From positions 1,198,610 to 1,262,609 of the forward strand of contig NZ_JAFJYB010000001.1 of NCBI RefSeq assembly GCF_018777385.1: DNA of 64,000 nucleotides, in the 5' to 3' direction. Shown in pieces: positions 19,414 through 30,351 of this stretch. Every line of letters begins with the position of its first letter. The stretch's first letter is position 1. The stretch is from Candidatus Symbiopectobacterium endolongispinus. Its GTDB lineage: Bacteria; Pseudomonadota; Gammaproteobacteria; Enterobacterales; Enterobacteriaceae. The position numbers and the translations under genes are program-made. The notes under the pieces were generated by a model. It saw only the letters and a program-made list of their open reading frames with translations, did not search any database and was not told the origin of the DNA.

Positions 19414-19788
19414 TTATATGACTGTCGGCGGTGCGCGAGGTGATTGGGCGCGATAACACGCGGCGACGATCTTGTGCCGTGGGCGCGGCTCATTCACCTC
19501 GGACTGAGTGACAAACCGCGGATCAAGCGGCGGCGAGTTTTCAGGAAACAGCGCTGGGTGATGGGATAACAGCCCGCAGTAACCACAGGCGTCATGGCCC
19601 ATGGTTGCATCGGATGACATCGGTGACGATGTTGCCGGTTTGCCGTGAGAATGATGGTGCTGAGTATGAGTGGGCGGAGTATAATCATGCCGCATTAACG
19701 CCTGTGAAACGATGGGCGCGATGAAAATCATCAGCAACGCGAAGAGGCTTAGCGTGGTGGCAATTTTGTTGTGGCGCAATGCGTTCAT
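19414..19788 (-). CDS. DUF2946 family protein
   Basis: About 124 residues from MNALRHNKIATTLSLFALLM. It has a signal-like or membrane helix, a His-rich stretch (HTQHHHSHGK) and the DUF2946 hallmark GHDACGYCGLLSHHP, ending SPRAPPTVI like the usual RxPP terminus. The His cluster and CGYC motif suggest metal binding (copper or iron), which fits its place upstream of a PepSY membrane protein. Compared with most relatives the hydrophobic middle after the CGYC motif looks short, so a small internal deletion is possible. The 460 bp beyond it toward opgG hold no gene I can see. Confidence 0.6.
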   Translation of the reverse strand: MNALRHNKIATTLSLFALLMIFIAPIVSQALMRHDYTPPTHTQHHHSHGKPATSSPMSSDATMGHDACGYCGLLSHHPALFPENSPPLDPRFVTQSEVNEPRPRHKIVAACYRAQSPRAPPTVI

Positions 19789-20989
19789 GTAAGAATCAGT
19801 AAGCGTCGATGCAAGTAGGTGGACGGGCATAACTATGTCACCCTACCGTACCTGATTTAACGCGATTTTGTTACCAATGGGTGTAATTCGTGTTGCATCC
19901 GAATTTTTTAATGCATCAGCGTGCAACCGTTCGGATTATTCTTGAAAGTTGCACGAGCTTAAACGTCATGGTGGACGTGTTAACAAAAGCAGCATGTATT
20001 CTCTGCAATCACAGCATAAACAGGGTGTTTTGCTAACAGTGCAACAGGTAGAATTGTAGGTAAGCAGCGCGCCGCTGGCATAAATAACCGCAAGGGGTTG
20101 CCAACGGCTGACCGGTGACAGAGTATCCTCTCTAATTTTCGATTTTTTACAGAAATTTATCGGGGTTGCAGTTTGCGTTGTTTAAACGCTGACCTATCAT
20201 GATGAACCGGGCTTTTATCAAGTTGTCGGGAGGTTAACTTATCCATTAATATGGATTTTAGTTGATTTAAGCACACGAACAGTGGGAGCTGTGCTGGTTA
20301 ATAATTTTGGGGTTGAACGTCGAGTAGCGAATTTGCGCTGGTTGTCCGCAGCGATTGTGTTATCTTTCACTGCGTTGCCTGCCTGGGCATTCTCGCTGGA
20401 TGATGTGGCAGCGCAAGCTGAACAGCTGGCAGCGAAAGGCTATTAAGCGCCGAAGAGCAATCTTCCCGCCCAGTTCCGCGATATGAAATTTGCTGACTAT
20501 CAGCAGATTCGTTTTAACCAGGAGAAGTCATACTGGAATAACCTGCAAACGCCGTTTCGCATTCAGTTCTATCATCAGGGCATGTATTTCGATACACCGG
20601 TGAGAATCAATGAAGTGACGGCCACTGAGGTTAACGAGATCGCCTATTCACCGGAATATTTTAATTTCGGTACGGTGAATCACGATGCAGAGACCGTGAA
20701 GAATCTCGGTTTTGCAGGCTTTAAGATCCTGTATCCCATCAACAAGCTTGGCAAGGATGACGAAATTGTCAGCATGCTGGGTGCCAGCTATTTCCGTGTG
20801 ATCGGTAAAGGGCAGACTTACGGCCTTTCTGCGCGCGGTCTGGCGATTGACACTGCATTACCTTCTGGGGAAGAGTTACCACGTTTCCGCGAGTTTTGGA
20901 TCGAACGTCCAAAACCCAATGACAAGCACCTGCCGGTATACGCGCTGCTCGATTCGCCGCGTGCTACAGGTGCATACCGTTTCGTCATT

Positions 20990-21003
20990 TATCCAGTATC
21001 CAG
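20990..21003 (+). repeat. 7-bp tandem duplication (TATCCAG x2) in opgG
   Basis: TATCCAG occurs twice in direct succession. Removing one copy restores [14 protein letters not shown], the OpgG reading. Confidence 0.95.
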
Positions 21004-21387
21004 GACGTGACAGCGTGGTTGATGTTCAGGCTAAAGTGTTCCTGCACGCTCGCGTCGGTAAACTGGGGCTGGCACCGTTAACCAGTATGTTCCTGTTTGG
21101 GCCGAACCAGCCTTCTCCCACCTTGAACTACCGTGGGGCGTTGCATGACTCTAACGGTTTATCTATTCACGCGGGCAACGGTGAGTGGATTTGGCGTCCG
21201 CTGAATAACCCGAAACACCTGTCTGTCAGCACCTATTCGATTGAAAACCAGAAAGGCTTCGGTTTGCTGCAACGTGGGCGTGACTTCTCCAGCTATGAAG
21301 ATCTGGATGACCGTTACGATCTTCGTCCTAGCGGCTGGGTTGAAACCAAGGGCGAGTGGGGTAAAAGGAAAGTCGAACTGGTGAAAA

Positions 21388-21438
21388 TTCCGGCGTCCAG
21401 AAACCAACGATAACATCGTTGGTTTCTGGACGCCGGAA
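21388..21438. repeat. Perfect palindrome, 24-bp arms with 3-nt loop, in opgG
   Basis: Positions 21388-21411 are the exact reverse complement of 21415-21438, with AAC between. The right arm is normal OpgG coding sequence (IVGFWTPE). The left arm replaces what should encode the loop before NDNIV. A natural 9-bp quasi-palindrome (ACCAACGAT / ATCGTTGGT) sits at the centre. Confidence 0.97.
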
Positions 21439-21856
21439 GCGCTGCCTGAAATTGGTAAGCCGCTGGAAGTGGGTTATCGCCTGCACTTCACGCGTGACGA
21501 AGAACAATTACATTCACCTGAATTGGCCTACGTTCAGCGCACCATGCGTTCCAGTGGGGATGTGAAACAGTCTAACCTGATTCGCCAACCGGATGGCACC
21601 GTTGCGTTCCTGGTCGATTTTGCCGGCCCGATGATGAAAGAGATGGAAGAGGCAACGCCTGTGTCGTCTCAAGTCAGCATCGGCGACAACGGTGAAATCG
21701 TTGAGAATAATGTTCGCTATAATCCGGTAACGCGTGGCTGGCGTTTAACACTGCGTCTGCGTGTGAAAGATCCTAAACAGCCAACCGAGCTGCGCGCTGC
21801 GTTGGTGAACGGCGAAACGCTGTTATCGGAAACCTGGAGCTATCAGCTACCTGCCA

Positions 21857-24370
21857 ATGAATAAGTTAATTTCGAGCCCTGATTATATCGGGAAATTGCC
21901 TCTGTCCGCGCAAGCGGCGGAGGCGTTGCCTCAGGCAGAGAGTAAAAGTCTCTCTGCAATACATCTGGCTCTGGCGCAGGGAGAATCCCCTGCGACGCTG
22001 CTGACGGAAGACGATTCGCCGCTGCAATCTGTCAAGGCGCGTCTGGATGCCGCCTGGCCCGATACGGCAACGGCGGTTAAACCGGTGATTGTTGATAAAG
22101 AAGGGCGTACCGCATTACAGGCGATGCCCACGATCAAACGTGCGTCGATGTTTCCTGACATGTGGCGCACCAACCCGCTGGTACGCTGGTGGGAAAGTAT
22201 GCTCGGGCGCTCCCCGGCGCCGGGTCGTCCGCATGCCAGCCCGGAAGAGAAGATTGCCGAGAACCGCTGGAGAATGGTGGGGACGTTGCGCCGTTACACC
22301 CTGCTTATCTTGACGTTGTTCCAAACGGCAATCGCCACCTGGTACATGAAAACCATTTTGCCTTATCAGGGATGGGCGCTGATCGATCCGTTCGCAATGG
22401 TGAATCAGCCTTTCCTGCGCTCCTTTATGCAGGTTCTGCCTTATATCCTGCAAAGTGGCATTCTGGTGCTGTTTGCCGTACTGTTCTGTTGGGTCTCTGC
22501 CGGTTTTTGGACTGCGCTGATGGGCTTTTTACAACTGCTGATCGGCAAGGACAAATACAGTATCTCGTCAACGACGGTAGGGGATGAGTCGCTCAATCCC
22601 GAGCACAGAACGGCGTTAATCATGCCTATCTGTAACGAAGACGTTGAGCGCGTGTTCGCTGGATTACGGGCGACCTACGAATCGGTGGCAGCGACCGGAC
22701 AGCTCGATCACTTCGATCTGTATGTGTTGAGTGACAGTAACGACCCGGACAAATGCGTTGCAGAGCAGAAAGCCTGGGTGGACCTGTGCCGTGAAGTGGA
22801 TGGGTTTGGCCGTATCTTCTATCGCCGTCGTCGTCGCGTGAAACGTAAGAGCGGTAATATCGATGATTTCTGCCGTCGTTGGGGCAGCCAATACAGCTAC
22901 ATGGTGATATTGGATGCCGACAGCGTGATGAGTGGCGAATGTCTGACGCAACTGGTACGTCTGATGGAAGCCAACCCCAATGCCGGGATTATCCAGTCTT
23001 CTCCCAAAGCGTCCGGGATGGATACCTTGTATGCACGCTGTCAGCAATTTGCCACACGTATGTACGGGCCGTTGTTCACCGCCGGTCTGCACTTTTGGCA
23101 ACTGGGTGAGTCGCACTATTGGGGCCATAACGCCATCATCCGTGTGAAACCCTTTATCGAGCACTGTGCGCTGGAACCGTTGCCCGGTGAAGGTTCTTTT
23201 GCGGGCGCGATTTTGTCTCATGACTTTGTTGAAGCGGCACTAATGCGCCGTGCGGGCTGGGGGGTATGGATCGCCTATGATCTGCCCGGCTCTTATGAGG
23301 AACTGCCGCCTAACCTGCTTGATGAACTTAAGCGCGATCGCCGCTGGTGCCACGGCAACCTGATGAATTTCCGGTTGTTCCTGGTGAAAGGGATGCACCC
23401 GGTACACCGTGCCGTGTTCCTGACCGGTGTGATGTCTTATCTTTCCGCGCCGCTGTGGTTTATGTTCCTGGCGCTGTCAACCGCACTGCAAGTGGTGCAT
23501 ACGCTGATGGAGCCGCAATATTTCCTCCAACCGCGTCAGCTCTTCCCCGTGTGGCCACAGTGGCGTCCTGAATTGGCAATAGCCTTGTTCTCGACCACAT
23601 TGGTACTGCTGTTCCTACCAAAATTGCTGAGTGTGATTCTGGTATGGGCAAATGGGGCGAAACCTTACGGCGGTGCCGTGCGCGTTTTCCTGTCGTTACT
23701 GCTTGAGATGCTGTTTTCGGTATTGCTGGCCCCGGTGCGTATGCTGTTCCATACCGTTTTCGTGGTCAGTGCCTTCCTGGACTGGTCCGTGCAATGGAAA
23801 TCGCCGCAGCGTGATGATGATGCCACGCCGTGGAGCGAAGCCTTCGCTCGTCACGGCTCTCAATTGGTGTTGGGGTTGGTGTGGGCCATTGGTATGGCTT
23901 GGCTGGATTTGCGTTTCCTGTGGTGGCTGTCGCCGATTGTTTTCTCGTTGATCCTGTCGCCATTCGTGTCGGTGATTTCAAGCCGTGCCTCGATTGGGCT
24001 GGCGTGCAAGCGTGCTAATCTTCTGTTGATTCCGGAAGAGTACGAGCCGCCGCGCGAACTGGTAGCGACGGACACCTATTTCCGTGCCAACCGTGCGCGT
24101 AAATTGGAAAATGGTTTCGTGCATCCTTCTCTCAATGCGTTGGCGAGTGCAATGGCAACTGCGCGCCATGGCTTTAGCCGTGCGGTTGAGCAGGGCCGTG
24201 CCCAGCGCGTGGCTGATGCGTTGAAACAGGATCTGGATGCGCTAAGCGACAATCAGCGTTTGGTGCTGTTGAGTGATCCGGTGACGATTTCCCGTTTACA
24301 CTACGCGGTGTGGCACGATCCGCAGCAGTTTGCCGCATGGCATCAGTGCTACCACGCACTGGAGTCCTGA
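21857..24370 (+). CDS. opgH: Glucan glucosyltransferase OpgH
   Basis: 837-residue inner-membrane glycosyltransferase that makes the linear beta-1,2 glucan backbone from UDP-glucose. The catalytic region (family GT2) carries [19 protein letters not shown], the Asp motifs in VLSDSNDP and VILDADSVM, and the acceptor-side [16 protein letters not shown] (the QxxRW-like element). Several membrane helices lie on both sides. Intact and of normal length. It overlaps the end of opgG by 8 bp. In E. coli OpgH also slows FtsZ assembly when UDP-glucose is high, so it might be kept for that role even though OpgG is broken. A strong bidirectional terminator follows. Confidence 0.96.
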   Translation: MNKLISSPDYIGKLPLSAQAAEALPQAESKSLSAIHLALAQGESPATLLTEDDSPLQSVKARLDAAWPDTATAVKPVIVDKEGRTALQAMPTIKRASMFPDMWRTNPLVRWWESMLGRSPAPGRPHASPEEKIAENRWRMVGTLRRYTLLILTLFQTAIATWYMKTILPYQGWALIDPFAMVNQPFLRSFMQVLPYILQSGILVLFAVLFCWVSAGFWTALMGFLQLLIGKDKYSISSTTVGDESLNPEHRTALIMPICNEDVERVFAGLRATYESVAATGQLDHFDLYVLSDSNDPDKCVAEQKAWVDLCREVDGFGRIFYRRRRRVKRKSGNIDDFCRRWGSQYSYMVILDADSVMSGECLTQLVRLMEANPNAGIIQSSPKASGMDTLYARCQQFATRMYGPLFTAGLHFWQLGESHYWGHNAIIRVKPFIEHCALEPLPGEGSFAGAILSHDFVEAALMRRAGWGVWIAYDLPGSYEELPPNLLDELKRDRRWCHGNLMNFRLFLVKGMHPVHRAVFLTGVMSYLSAPLWFMFLALSTALQVVHTLMEPQYFLQPRQLFPVWPQWRPELAIALFSTTLVLLFLPKLLSVILVWANGAKPYGGAVRVFLSLLLEMLFSVLLAPVRMLFHTVFVVSAFLDWSVQWKSPQRDDDATPWSEAFARHGSQLVLGLVWAIGMAWLDLRFLWWLSPIVFSLILSPFVSVISSRASIGLACKRANLLLIPEEYEPPRELVATDTYFRANRARKLENGFVHPSLNALASAMATARHGFSRAVEQGRAQRVADALKQDLDALSDNQRLVLLSDPVTISRLHYAVWHDPQQFAAWHQCYHALES

Positions 24371-24397
24371 CGGTTTTACCGTAACAGTGTATTTCAT

Positions 24398-24434
24398 CAA
24401 TAAAAAACAGCGGCTATGCCGCTGTTTTTTATTG
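24398..24434. terminator. Bidirectional terminator between opgH and lpxL
   Basis: A perfect 17-bp stem (CAATAAAAAACAGCGGC with its complement) closes on a TAT loop, with A- and T-runs on both sides; it serves both convergent genes. Confidence 0.95.
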
Positions 24435-24454
24435 CGCGGAGAACATCCGGCGAT

Positions 24455-25375
24455 TTAATACAGAGTGGGTTCGCCTTCCGGACGCGTTTTGAAGCGGCGG
24501 TGTAACCACATATACTGATCGGGCGCCAGCAGCACATTTTGTTCTACCAGCGCGTTCATCCAAGCGGCTGTTGTGGCTTCATCATCTAACGGTACGCTGA
24601 GTTCAGCAGGCTGGATGATCAATTCATAGCCTTTCCCCTCCTCGCGCCGCCGAGGGACAAACGGCACAATGGCGGGTTTAGCCGCTTTTGCCAACAAATA
24701 ACTCCCGCTGGTGGTTGCAGCACTCTCCATGGCAAAGAAGGGAACAAACACGCTGCTGCGCGGGCCATAGTCATGATCGGGGGCATACCAAATAATCTCC
24801 CCCTGCTTGAGCGCACGGATCATGCCCTTGAGATCTTTGCGATCCAACATGGTCTTATTTGAGCGCATGCGGCCCCAGGTTTGCAACCAGTCAATCAGTT
24901 TGTTGTCATTGGGCCGATAAACACCGATCCCAGGGTTATGCATGCCGAAAATGCGTGCCCCCAGTTCCAGCGTAAGAAAATGCAATCCAATCAGAAGTAT
25001 GCCGCGTTTTTCTGCACGCAGTAGTTGTATATGCTCAAGGCCAGTGACATTAAACCAGCGGGCGATGCGCCAGTCGGGCCAAAACCAGGCCATGCCGGTT
25101 TCTAGCAGCCCCATGCCCACGGATTCAAAGTTTTTACGCACCAATGCGGCACGCGCTTGTTCTGTCATCTCTGGAAAACAAAGTTCCAGATTGCGCTCTG
25201 CAATGTGCACGCGGTGCTTCATAACGCGCATGGCGATACGGCCTAGCGCTGTGCCGAGACGATAAATAACCGGGTAAGGCAGTAACACGACAAGATAGAG
25301 TATGGCGATCCCTAGCCAGGTCAACCAGTAACGAGGGTGTAACAATGAACGAGTGAATGATGGGAGTTGTGTCAT
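24455..25375 (-). CDS. lpxL: Lipid A lauroyl acyltransferase
   Basis: 306 residues from [20 protein letters not shown]. LpxL (HtrB) transfers laurate from acyl-ACP to Kdo2-lipid IVA at the inner membrane. The single N-terminal membrane anchor ([17 protein letters not shown]) is followed by the acyltransferase motif [12 protein letters not shown] (HX4E-type), GVYRPNDN, and WYAPDHDYG, all typical of the family. Intact and normal in length. It is convergent with opgH as in E. coli. LPS assembly is usually retained in host-restricted enterics. Confidence 0.95.
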   Translation of the reverse strand: MTQLPSFTRSLLHPRYWLTWLGIAILYLVVLLPYPVIYRLGTALGRIAMRVMKHRVHIAERNLELCFPEMTEQARAALVRKNFESVGMGLLETGMAWFWPDWRIARWFNVTGLEHIQLLRAEKRGILLIGLHFLTLELGARIFGMHNPGIGVYRPNDNKLIDWLQTWGRMRSNKTMLDRKDLKGMIRALKQGEIIWYAPDHDYGPRSSVFVPFFAMESAATTSGSYLLAKAAKPAIVPFVPRRREEGKGYELIIQPAELSVPLDDEATTAAWMNALVEQNVLLAPDQYMWLHRRFKTRPEGEPTLY

Positions 25376-25662
25376 GAGTTCCAGTATCAAAAAATGCAGG
25401 CGCAGTCATCCGCGCTTGTCGTTAAAAGAAATCAGTCACACCAAGTGATAGTGTCTAATGTGGTGCGGTGCATCAGCTATCGTAATGATGCGGGAAAACG
25501 TTCCGGTACAGGAAGGCTAACCCGCCGTAAGGCAATGTGGAATACTCCAAAATTCAATATCCGCCTTTTATCTTAGCATCGACGAATAATGATGTTTAAC
25601 CTTTGGTGGGATGTCTGTGCAGAAGAGACCCCTCCCGTTTGCGCCAGGGAGGGGAGGATTGC

Positions 25663-26757
25663 TTAATGTTGAAACAGGTTTTTAATGTGATGCGGTTCAC
25701 TACGCCAGAATTGCGGCGGCGTTGATACTTGCGCGCCCAGTCGTGCGACAACGTGCCACGGCCAGCGCGGGTTATAGAGCATGGCGCGCGCAATGCCGAT
25801 AGCGTCCGCCTGCCCCGTTGCCACAATGCCTTCAGTCTGCTCGGCTTCTGTGATAAGGCCAACCGCGATGGTGGTGATCCCCACCTCACGCTTGATACGT
25901 TCAGCATAGGAGACCTGATAACTGGGACCTGGCTGAATGCGCTGTGCCGGAGAGAGCCTGCCGCTTGAGACATGCATAAAATCGCAGCCAGCGGCATGCA
26001 GTGCATGGCTGAGCGCTACAGACTGCTCGAGATCCCACCCGCCTTCTACACCATCGGTGGCAGAAATGCGTACGCCAACGGCTTTGTGGGCGGGAACAAC
26101 CTCACGCACTGCGCGGAACACCTCAAGTACCAGACGCATACGGTTATTCAAATCCCCGCCGTAGCGATCGTCACGGACATTCGACAACGGAGACAGAAAT
26201 TGATGCAGCAAATAGCCGTGTGCGGCATGAATTTCGAACACATCAAACCCGATGCGATCGGCGCGTTGAGCGGCATTGGCAAAAGCGGTGACGACATCCG
26301 CAATCTGCTTTGTCGTCATTGCCGTTGGTGAAGATTCATTGTCATCATAAGGCAGGGCGGAAGGGGCAACAGGCTGCCAGCCTCCTTGCTGTTCGCTCAC
26401 GCGAGCCCGTCCTTGCCACGGTACTGCGGTGGATGCTTTGTGTCCGGTGTGGTCCAACTGGATACCAAGCGGCATAGCAGAGTACGTATTAACCGCGTTG
26501 ACAGCCGTGGCGAGCGCCTGCTCGGTTTCATCATTCCACAGACCCAGATCCTGAGGAGATATACGGCCTTCAGGCACAACGGCTGTCGCTTCAATGATCA
26601 GCAATCCGGCACCTGAGTGGGACAGGTTACCTAAATGCATGGTATGCCAGGGGGTAGCCAGACCGTTCTGGGCCGCATACTGACACATGGGGGCAATGAT
26701 AATGCGGTTGGGCAGTGTGACGTGGCCTAGCGTGAGTGGGGTAAATAGCCGGCTCAT
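25663..26757 (-). CDS. NADH:flavin oxidoreductase, Old Yellow Enzyme family
   Basis: 364 residues from MSRLFTPLTLGHVTLPNRII. FMN-binding TIM-barrel ene-reductase, of the YqjM-like class (IIAPMCQYAAQNGLATPWH with the N-terminal Cys, HLGNLSHSGAGLLI). The substrate-binding pair His-Ala-Ala-His appears in EIHAAHGYLLHQFLSP, and the FMN phosphate site near IAVGLITEAEQTE and DAIGIARAML. Intact. It would reduce activated C=C bonds with NAD(P)H. It lies between lpxL and trhO, where E. coli has other genes. Confidence 0.93.
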   Translation of the reverse strand: MSRLFTPLTLGHVTLPNRIIIAPMCQYAAQNGLATPWHTMHLGNLSHSGAGLLIIEATAVVPEGRISPQDLGLWNDETEQALATAVNAVNTYSAMPLGIQLDHTGHKASTAVPWQGRARVSEQQGGWQPVAPSALPYDDNESSPTAMTTKQIADVVTAFANAAQRADRIGFDVFEIHAAHGYLLHQFLSPLSNVRDDRYGGDLNNRMRLVLEVFRAVREVVPAHKAVGVRISATDGVEGGWDLEQSVALSHALHAAGCDFMHVSSGRLSPAQRIQPGPSYQVSYAERIKREVGITTIAVGLITEAEQTEGIVATGQADAIGIARAMLYNPRWPWHVVARLGAQVSTPPQFWRSEPHHIKNLFQH

Positions 26758-26956
26758 GGTGGGTTTCCTTAGCCAAGAAAAAACGAATAAACCATCATAC
26801 GCCGAGATATTTTTGCTGTGTCGATGATTTTCTCCATGCCGCACGAATTCCTCCTGTGGCGTAATTGCCGCGATCGGCTATAATCCCGCGCGTTACGCAC
26901 ATGTCTCCGTAACGTTATAATCTGGTTAACCATCGCTGAAGACAGGAACGTACACC

Positions 26957-28027
26957 ATGCCAGTGTTACACAACCGTGTTTCCAATGAGGAACTGAAAGC
27001 GCGTATGCTCGCGGAAACCGAGCCGCGTACCACAGTTTCCTTTTACAAATATTTTGCGCTTGATGATGCACAAGCGTTTCGCGATAACCTCTACGTGCAA
27101 TTTCTGCAATGTCAGGTATTTGACCGTGTCTATGTGGCAACTGAAGGTATTAATGCGCAGGTGAGTGTGCCTGCCAGCCGCTTCGACGACTTTAAGGCGG
27201 CGCTGTAAAGCGCGCATCCGGCGTTGGACAGTATCCGGCTTAATGTGGCACTGGATGATGACGGAAAATCCTTTTGGGTACTGCGCATGAAAGTTCACGA
27301 TCGCATTGTCGCGGATGGCATCGACGATCCCACCTTTAATCCCAGCGATGTTGGTACCTACCTGAAAGCCGAAGCGGTTAACGCCATGGCGGACGATCCG
27401 GACACGCTGTTTGTCGATATGCGTAATCATTATGAATATGAAGTAGGGCATTTTGAAAATGCACTTGAAGTACCTTCCGATACTTTTCGCGAGCAATTGC
27501 CGATGGCCGCAGAAATGCTCGCTGATGCGCGTGAAAAAAATATCGTGATGTATTGCACCGGCGGTATTCGCTGTTAAAAGGCCAGCGCCTATATGCGCCA
27601 TCAGGGTTTCAAGAACGTTTATCATGTGGAAGGTGGCATCATTGAATATACCCGTCAGGCCAAGGCCCAAGGCCTACCGGTAAAATTCATCGGTAAAAAC
27701 TTTGTCTTCGATGAGCGCATGGGGGAACGCATCACCGACGATATTATTGCCCACTGCCATCAATGTGGTGAACCGTGCGATACCCACACCAACTGCCGCA
27801 ATGCAGGGTGTCATTTATTGTTTATTCAGTGCCACAGCTGCCAGGTGTCCTATCAGGGCTGTTGTAGTGATGCCTGTCAGAGCGAGTTGGCGTTACCGCT
27901 GGAAGAGCAGCGTGAGCGGCGTCGCGGACGTGAAACCAGCATGAAGATTTTTAATAAATCACGCGATCGGCTCAGAGGGGCGTTGCATATCCCGGCGCCT
28001 GATGAAAACGGCAGCAGTGAACAGTGA
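26957..28027 (+). pseudogene. trhO: tRNA uridine 5-hydroxylase TrhO, two nonsense codons
   Basis: TrhO (YceA) is a rhodanese-domain enzyme that makes 5-hydroxyuridine at tRNA position 34. The frame begins [20 protein letters not shown] and runs to 28027 without any indel. Two stops break it: TAA 27206-27208 after RFDDFKAAL (relatives have Tyr), and TAA 27575-27577 inside the rhodanese active loop CTGGIRC-KAS, where the family has Glu right after the catalytic Cys. The C-terminal Cys-rich region ([16 protein letters not shown]) is intact. Each stop is a single-base change from the expected codon. Confidence 0.96.
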
Positions 28028-28138
28028 CAGAGTATTCATGGGGCGCGGTTAATCAGGAAACTTAAGCGCACTGAATATGACGACACAGCCATCAGGCGGT
28101 GTCGTCAAGGGATAATCGGTTACTGTGAAATCGGTAGA

Positions 28139-28393
28139 CTAGTGTTTAAGTAAATCTTGTGGCTGAAAATCTGTCGACTCAATTTTAGCAATACCCGCTT
28201 CAAGAATATAAATAAGTTGCCTTGCTACATCGGTAGTAAGCCATAAGGTTCGGCCTACATTTGCCTCTGCGGGAGCTTGGTCTGGGGTGGTTAAATAATG
28301 CAAACGGATCATCATGGCGTCATAACTGTCAGCGGTGCTGATATCCCATCCTACAAGAGGATGTGTCTGAATAACTTCATTTTTTCTGTCCAT
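28139..28393 (-). CDS. bssS: Biofilm regulator BssS
   Basis: 84 residues, MDRKNEVIQTHPLVGWDIST through VARQLIYILEAGIAKIES. It matches the small conserved enteric protein BssS (YceP), which affects biofilm formation and indole/AI-2 signalling in E. coli by an unknown mechanism. Intact, and in its usual place between trhO and dinI. Unlike trhO it shows no lesion. Confidence 0.92.
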   Translation of the reverse strand: MDRKNEVIQTHPLVGWDISTADSYDAMMIRLHYLTTPDQAPAEANVGRTLWLTTDVARQLIYILEAGIAKIESTDFQPQDLLKH

Positions 28394-28590
28394 ACATACC
28401 CCTTATTGACTAGTTACTAACATGAGTGACTAACGAGGCTTGGGCGGCTCCTTATTGACAAGAGCAACTTAAGTATACTGTGACTTTTGTACAGCAGGTG
28501 AGTTATTTCGACTCTTTTTGCAAAGAAAAATTTCTGGATATGATATCCCCATATTTCAAGGGGATATCAGTCAGGCGGGCACAAAACAGG

Positions 28591-28857
28591 TTATTCGGCG
28601 CTGATACCGACATGCTTTTCAAACACGGCAATAAGCAACGCCAGATGTTTTTTGGTCCGTTCTGCGCGGTGTTCGTTGTGCGATTCCAGTTTCAAATTAT
28701 GTAGCAACAGCTGTGCCGTTCTTTCATCCAATGCAAATGCCAGGGAGGAAAACGCCAGTTCCAGCGCATCAATCTTGTGCTGCTGGTCTCCAATAATTCG
28801 CCGAACGTCATGGCTTGTTCTGGTTTCTCTACCTCCATTGTCATGTCTCTCCGTCAT
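28591..28857 (-). CDS. Small hypothetical protein, helical
   Basis: 88 residues rich in His, Glu, Arg and Leu. The central part (QHKIDALELAFSSLAFALDE followed by RTAQLLLHNLKLESHN) would form amphipathic helices, possibly a coiled coil. I do not recognise a family with confidence. It sits between bssS and dinI on their strand. Coding appearance is moderate. Confidence 0.5.
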   Translation of the reverse strand: MTERHDNGGRETRTSHDVRRIIGDQQHKIDALELAFSSLAFALDERTAQLLLHNLKLESHNEHRAERTKKHLALLIAVFEKHVGISAE

Positions 28858-28926
28858 CGACCATCTACCGGCTAGTGTGAAGACTACAAGGATAAAATAG
28901 AAGGTCTCGATTATTAATGCCAGTGA

Positions 28927-29166
28927 TTATTCTGCACTAAACCAATCGTCGGCGCTCTCCCAGGTTTCCTGAAGAATTTCTGAAATTAACGCTTTATCAT
29001 CCTTGTTTCCTCCCAATACGCTCAGATTGTTGGCTACAGCGTAACGGACCTGAATGGCACTATCGGGATAATAACGGTGTACGCGCTGGGTGAATTCGTG
29101 CGTCAAGGCTTCAAGGGCGCCAGCGGGTAAAGGGGCTGATTTGGCTAATGTGAGTTCTACGCGCAT
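28927..29166 (-). CDS. dinI: DNA damage-inducible protein I
   Basis: 79 residues, MRVELTLAKSAPLPAGALEA to ETWESADDWFSAE, matching DinI throughout. DinI binds and stabilises RecA filaments, limiting coprotease activity toward UmuD and tuning the SOS response. The C-terminal acidic helix (LISEILQETWESADDWF), which mimics DNA at RecA, is fully conserved. GGAGAG precedes the ATG. A LexA-like box lies 20 bp upstream and, unlike three others here, has not been hit by the IS. Confidence 0.96.
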   Translation of the reverse strand: MRVELTLAKSAPLPAGALEALTHEFTQRVHRYYPDSAIQVRYAVANNLSVLGGNKDDKALISEILQETWESADDWFSAE

Positions 29167-29185
29167 GATACTCTCCTTTAATTTA

Positions 29186-29201
29186 CCGGTTATTCATACA
29201 G
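29186..29201 (-). promoter_or_regulatory. LexA box upstream of dinI
   Basis: On the minus strand CTGT, then ATGAATAA, then CCGG. This follows the known E. coli dinI box (CTGTATAAATAACCAG) with an extra mismatch in the right half-site, so LexA control of dinI is likely but weakened. Confidence 0.75.
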
Positions 29202-29307
29202 TTAAAGGTCGGAGGGAGCAATAGTGCTGATACAAATATGTGGTGGTGAAATGCAAAGGCCGTTAAAAGCCTGTGCGCCGAGAATATGCAGCACACGGGC
29301 GGTGGGA

Positions 29308-30351
29308 TTAACGTACTTGCCAGTCCAAGGTTTGACCGGCAAGGAATGGTACTAGCGCGTCATCACCTAACGCGATGCTTTCCGGGAAGGTCGTGGGAGC
29401 CTTATGCAGTTCAATCCAGCCCTCATTGATCGGTAAACCGTAAAATGCGGGTCCATTGAGCGAGCAGAACGCTTCTAACTTATCCAGCGCGCCGATCTCT
29501 TCAAACACGGTGGCGTAGGCACAAAGCGCGGCCTGCGCGTTGAATACCCCGGCACAGCCACAACTTGCTTCTTTCTTGTGGCGCGCATGAGGCGCTGAAT
29601 CCGTACCGAGGAAGAAACGGTCGGAACCACTGGCGACCGCATCGCGCAGTGCCTGTTGGTGAATATTGCGTTTCAGAATCGGCAGGCAATACAAGTGAGG
29701 CCGCACACCGCCCACCAGCATGTGGTTGCGGTTAAACATCAGGTGTTGCGGCGTTACAGTAGCGCCCAGATAGCGATCGCCGTCCAACACGTATTGTGCG
29801 GCTTCGCGGGTTGTTATGTGTTCAAACACGATTTTCAGTGTAGGGAAGCGTTTGCGCAGCGGCTCCATGACTGATTCGATAAAACGGGCTTCGCGGTCGA
29901 AAATATCGATCGCTGGATCGGTCACTTCGCCGTGAATCAGCAGCGGCATACCGATGTCTGCCATCTGCTCAAGGATAGGGTAGATATTGGCGACATCGGT
30001 AACACCAAAACTGGAGTTGGTGGTCGCGTTTGCTGGATAGAGCTTGGCGGCGGTAAATACCCCTTGTTGGAAGCCTGCCACGACCTCTTCCGCGTCTAGC
30101 GAATCTGTCAGATAGCATGTCATCAACGGTTGAAAATCGTCACCTGCCGGGATCGCGGCGAGAATGCGTTCGCGATAGGCCAGCGCACTGGCGATGCTGG
30201 TGATCGGCGGTGTCAGGTTGGGCATTACAATCGCGCGGCCAAAATGACGACTGGTAAACGGCAACACGGTTGCGAGTACGTCATCGTCGCGCAGGTGAAG
30301 ATGCCAGTCATCAGGACGGCGAATTTTTAATACGGTAGACAGTATTGTCAT
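29308..30351 (-). CDS. pyrC: Dihydroorotase PyrC
   Basis: 347 residues, intact. PyrC closes carbamoyl aspartate to dihydroorotate in pyrimidine synthesis. The zinc ligands are visible: [10 protein letters not shown] (HxH), the later LIHGEVTD and [14 protein letters not shown] histidines, and [19 protein letters not shown] with the catalytic Asp. Normal length for the class II enterobacterial enzyme. Retention of pyrC fits an organism that still makes its own pyrimidines. The same order dinI-pyrC is found in E. coli. Confidence 0.97.
   Translation of the reverse strand: MTILSTVLKIRRPDDWHLHLRDDDVLATVLPFTSRHFGRAIVMPNLTPPITSIASALAYRERILAAIPAGDDFQPLMTCYLTDSLDAEEVVAGFQQGVFTAAKLYPANATTNSSFGVTDVANIYPILEQMADIGMPLLIHGEVTDPAIDIFDREARFIESVMEPLRKRFPTLKIVFEHITTREAAQYVLDGDRYLGATVTPQHLMFNRNHMLVGGVRPHLYCLPILKRNIHQQALRDAVASGSDRFFLGTDSAPHARHKKEASCGCAGVFNAQAALCAYATVFEEIGALDKLEAFCSLNGPAFYGLPINEGWIELHKAPTTFPESIALGDDALVPFLAGQTLDWQVR

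Larger units (their letters stand above)
20291..21864 (+). pseudogene. opgG: Periplasmic glucan biosynthesis protein OpgG, three lesions
   Basis: OpgG (MdoG) is the periplasmic protein that branches and releases osmoregulated glucans made by OpgH. The best start is GTG 20291 after GGGAG, leading into [12 protein letters not shown] and [14 protein letters not shown]. Lesions: TAA at 20444-20446 in GKGY-APKSNLP, where OpgG has Glu; a 7-bp tandem duplication at 20990-21003; and a palindromic replacement at 21388-21438 that costs two bases in the loop before [14 protein letters not shown]. Correcting +7 and -2 gives exactly 523 codons. The stop overlaps opgH by 8 bp as in relatives. The product cannot be made whole. 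Confidence 0.97.
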
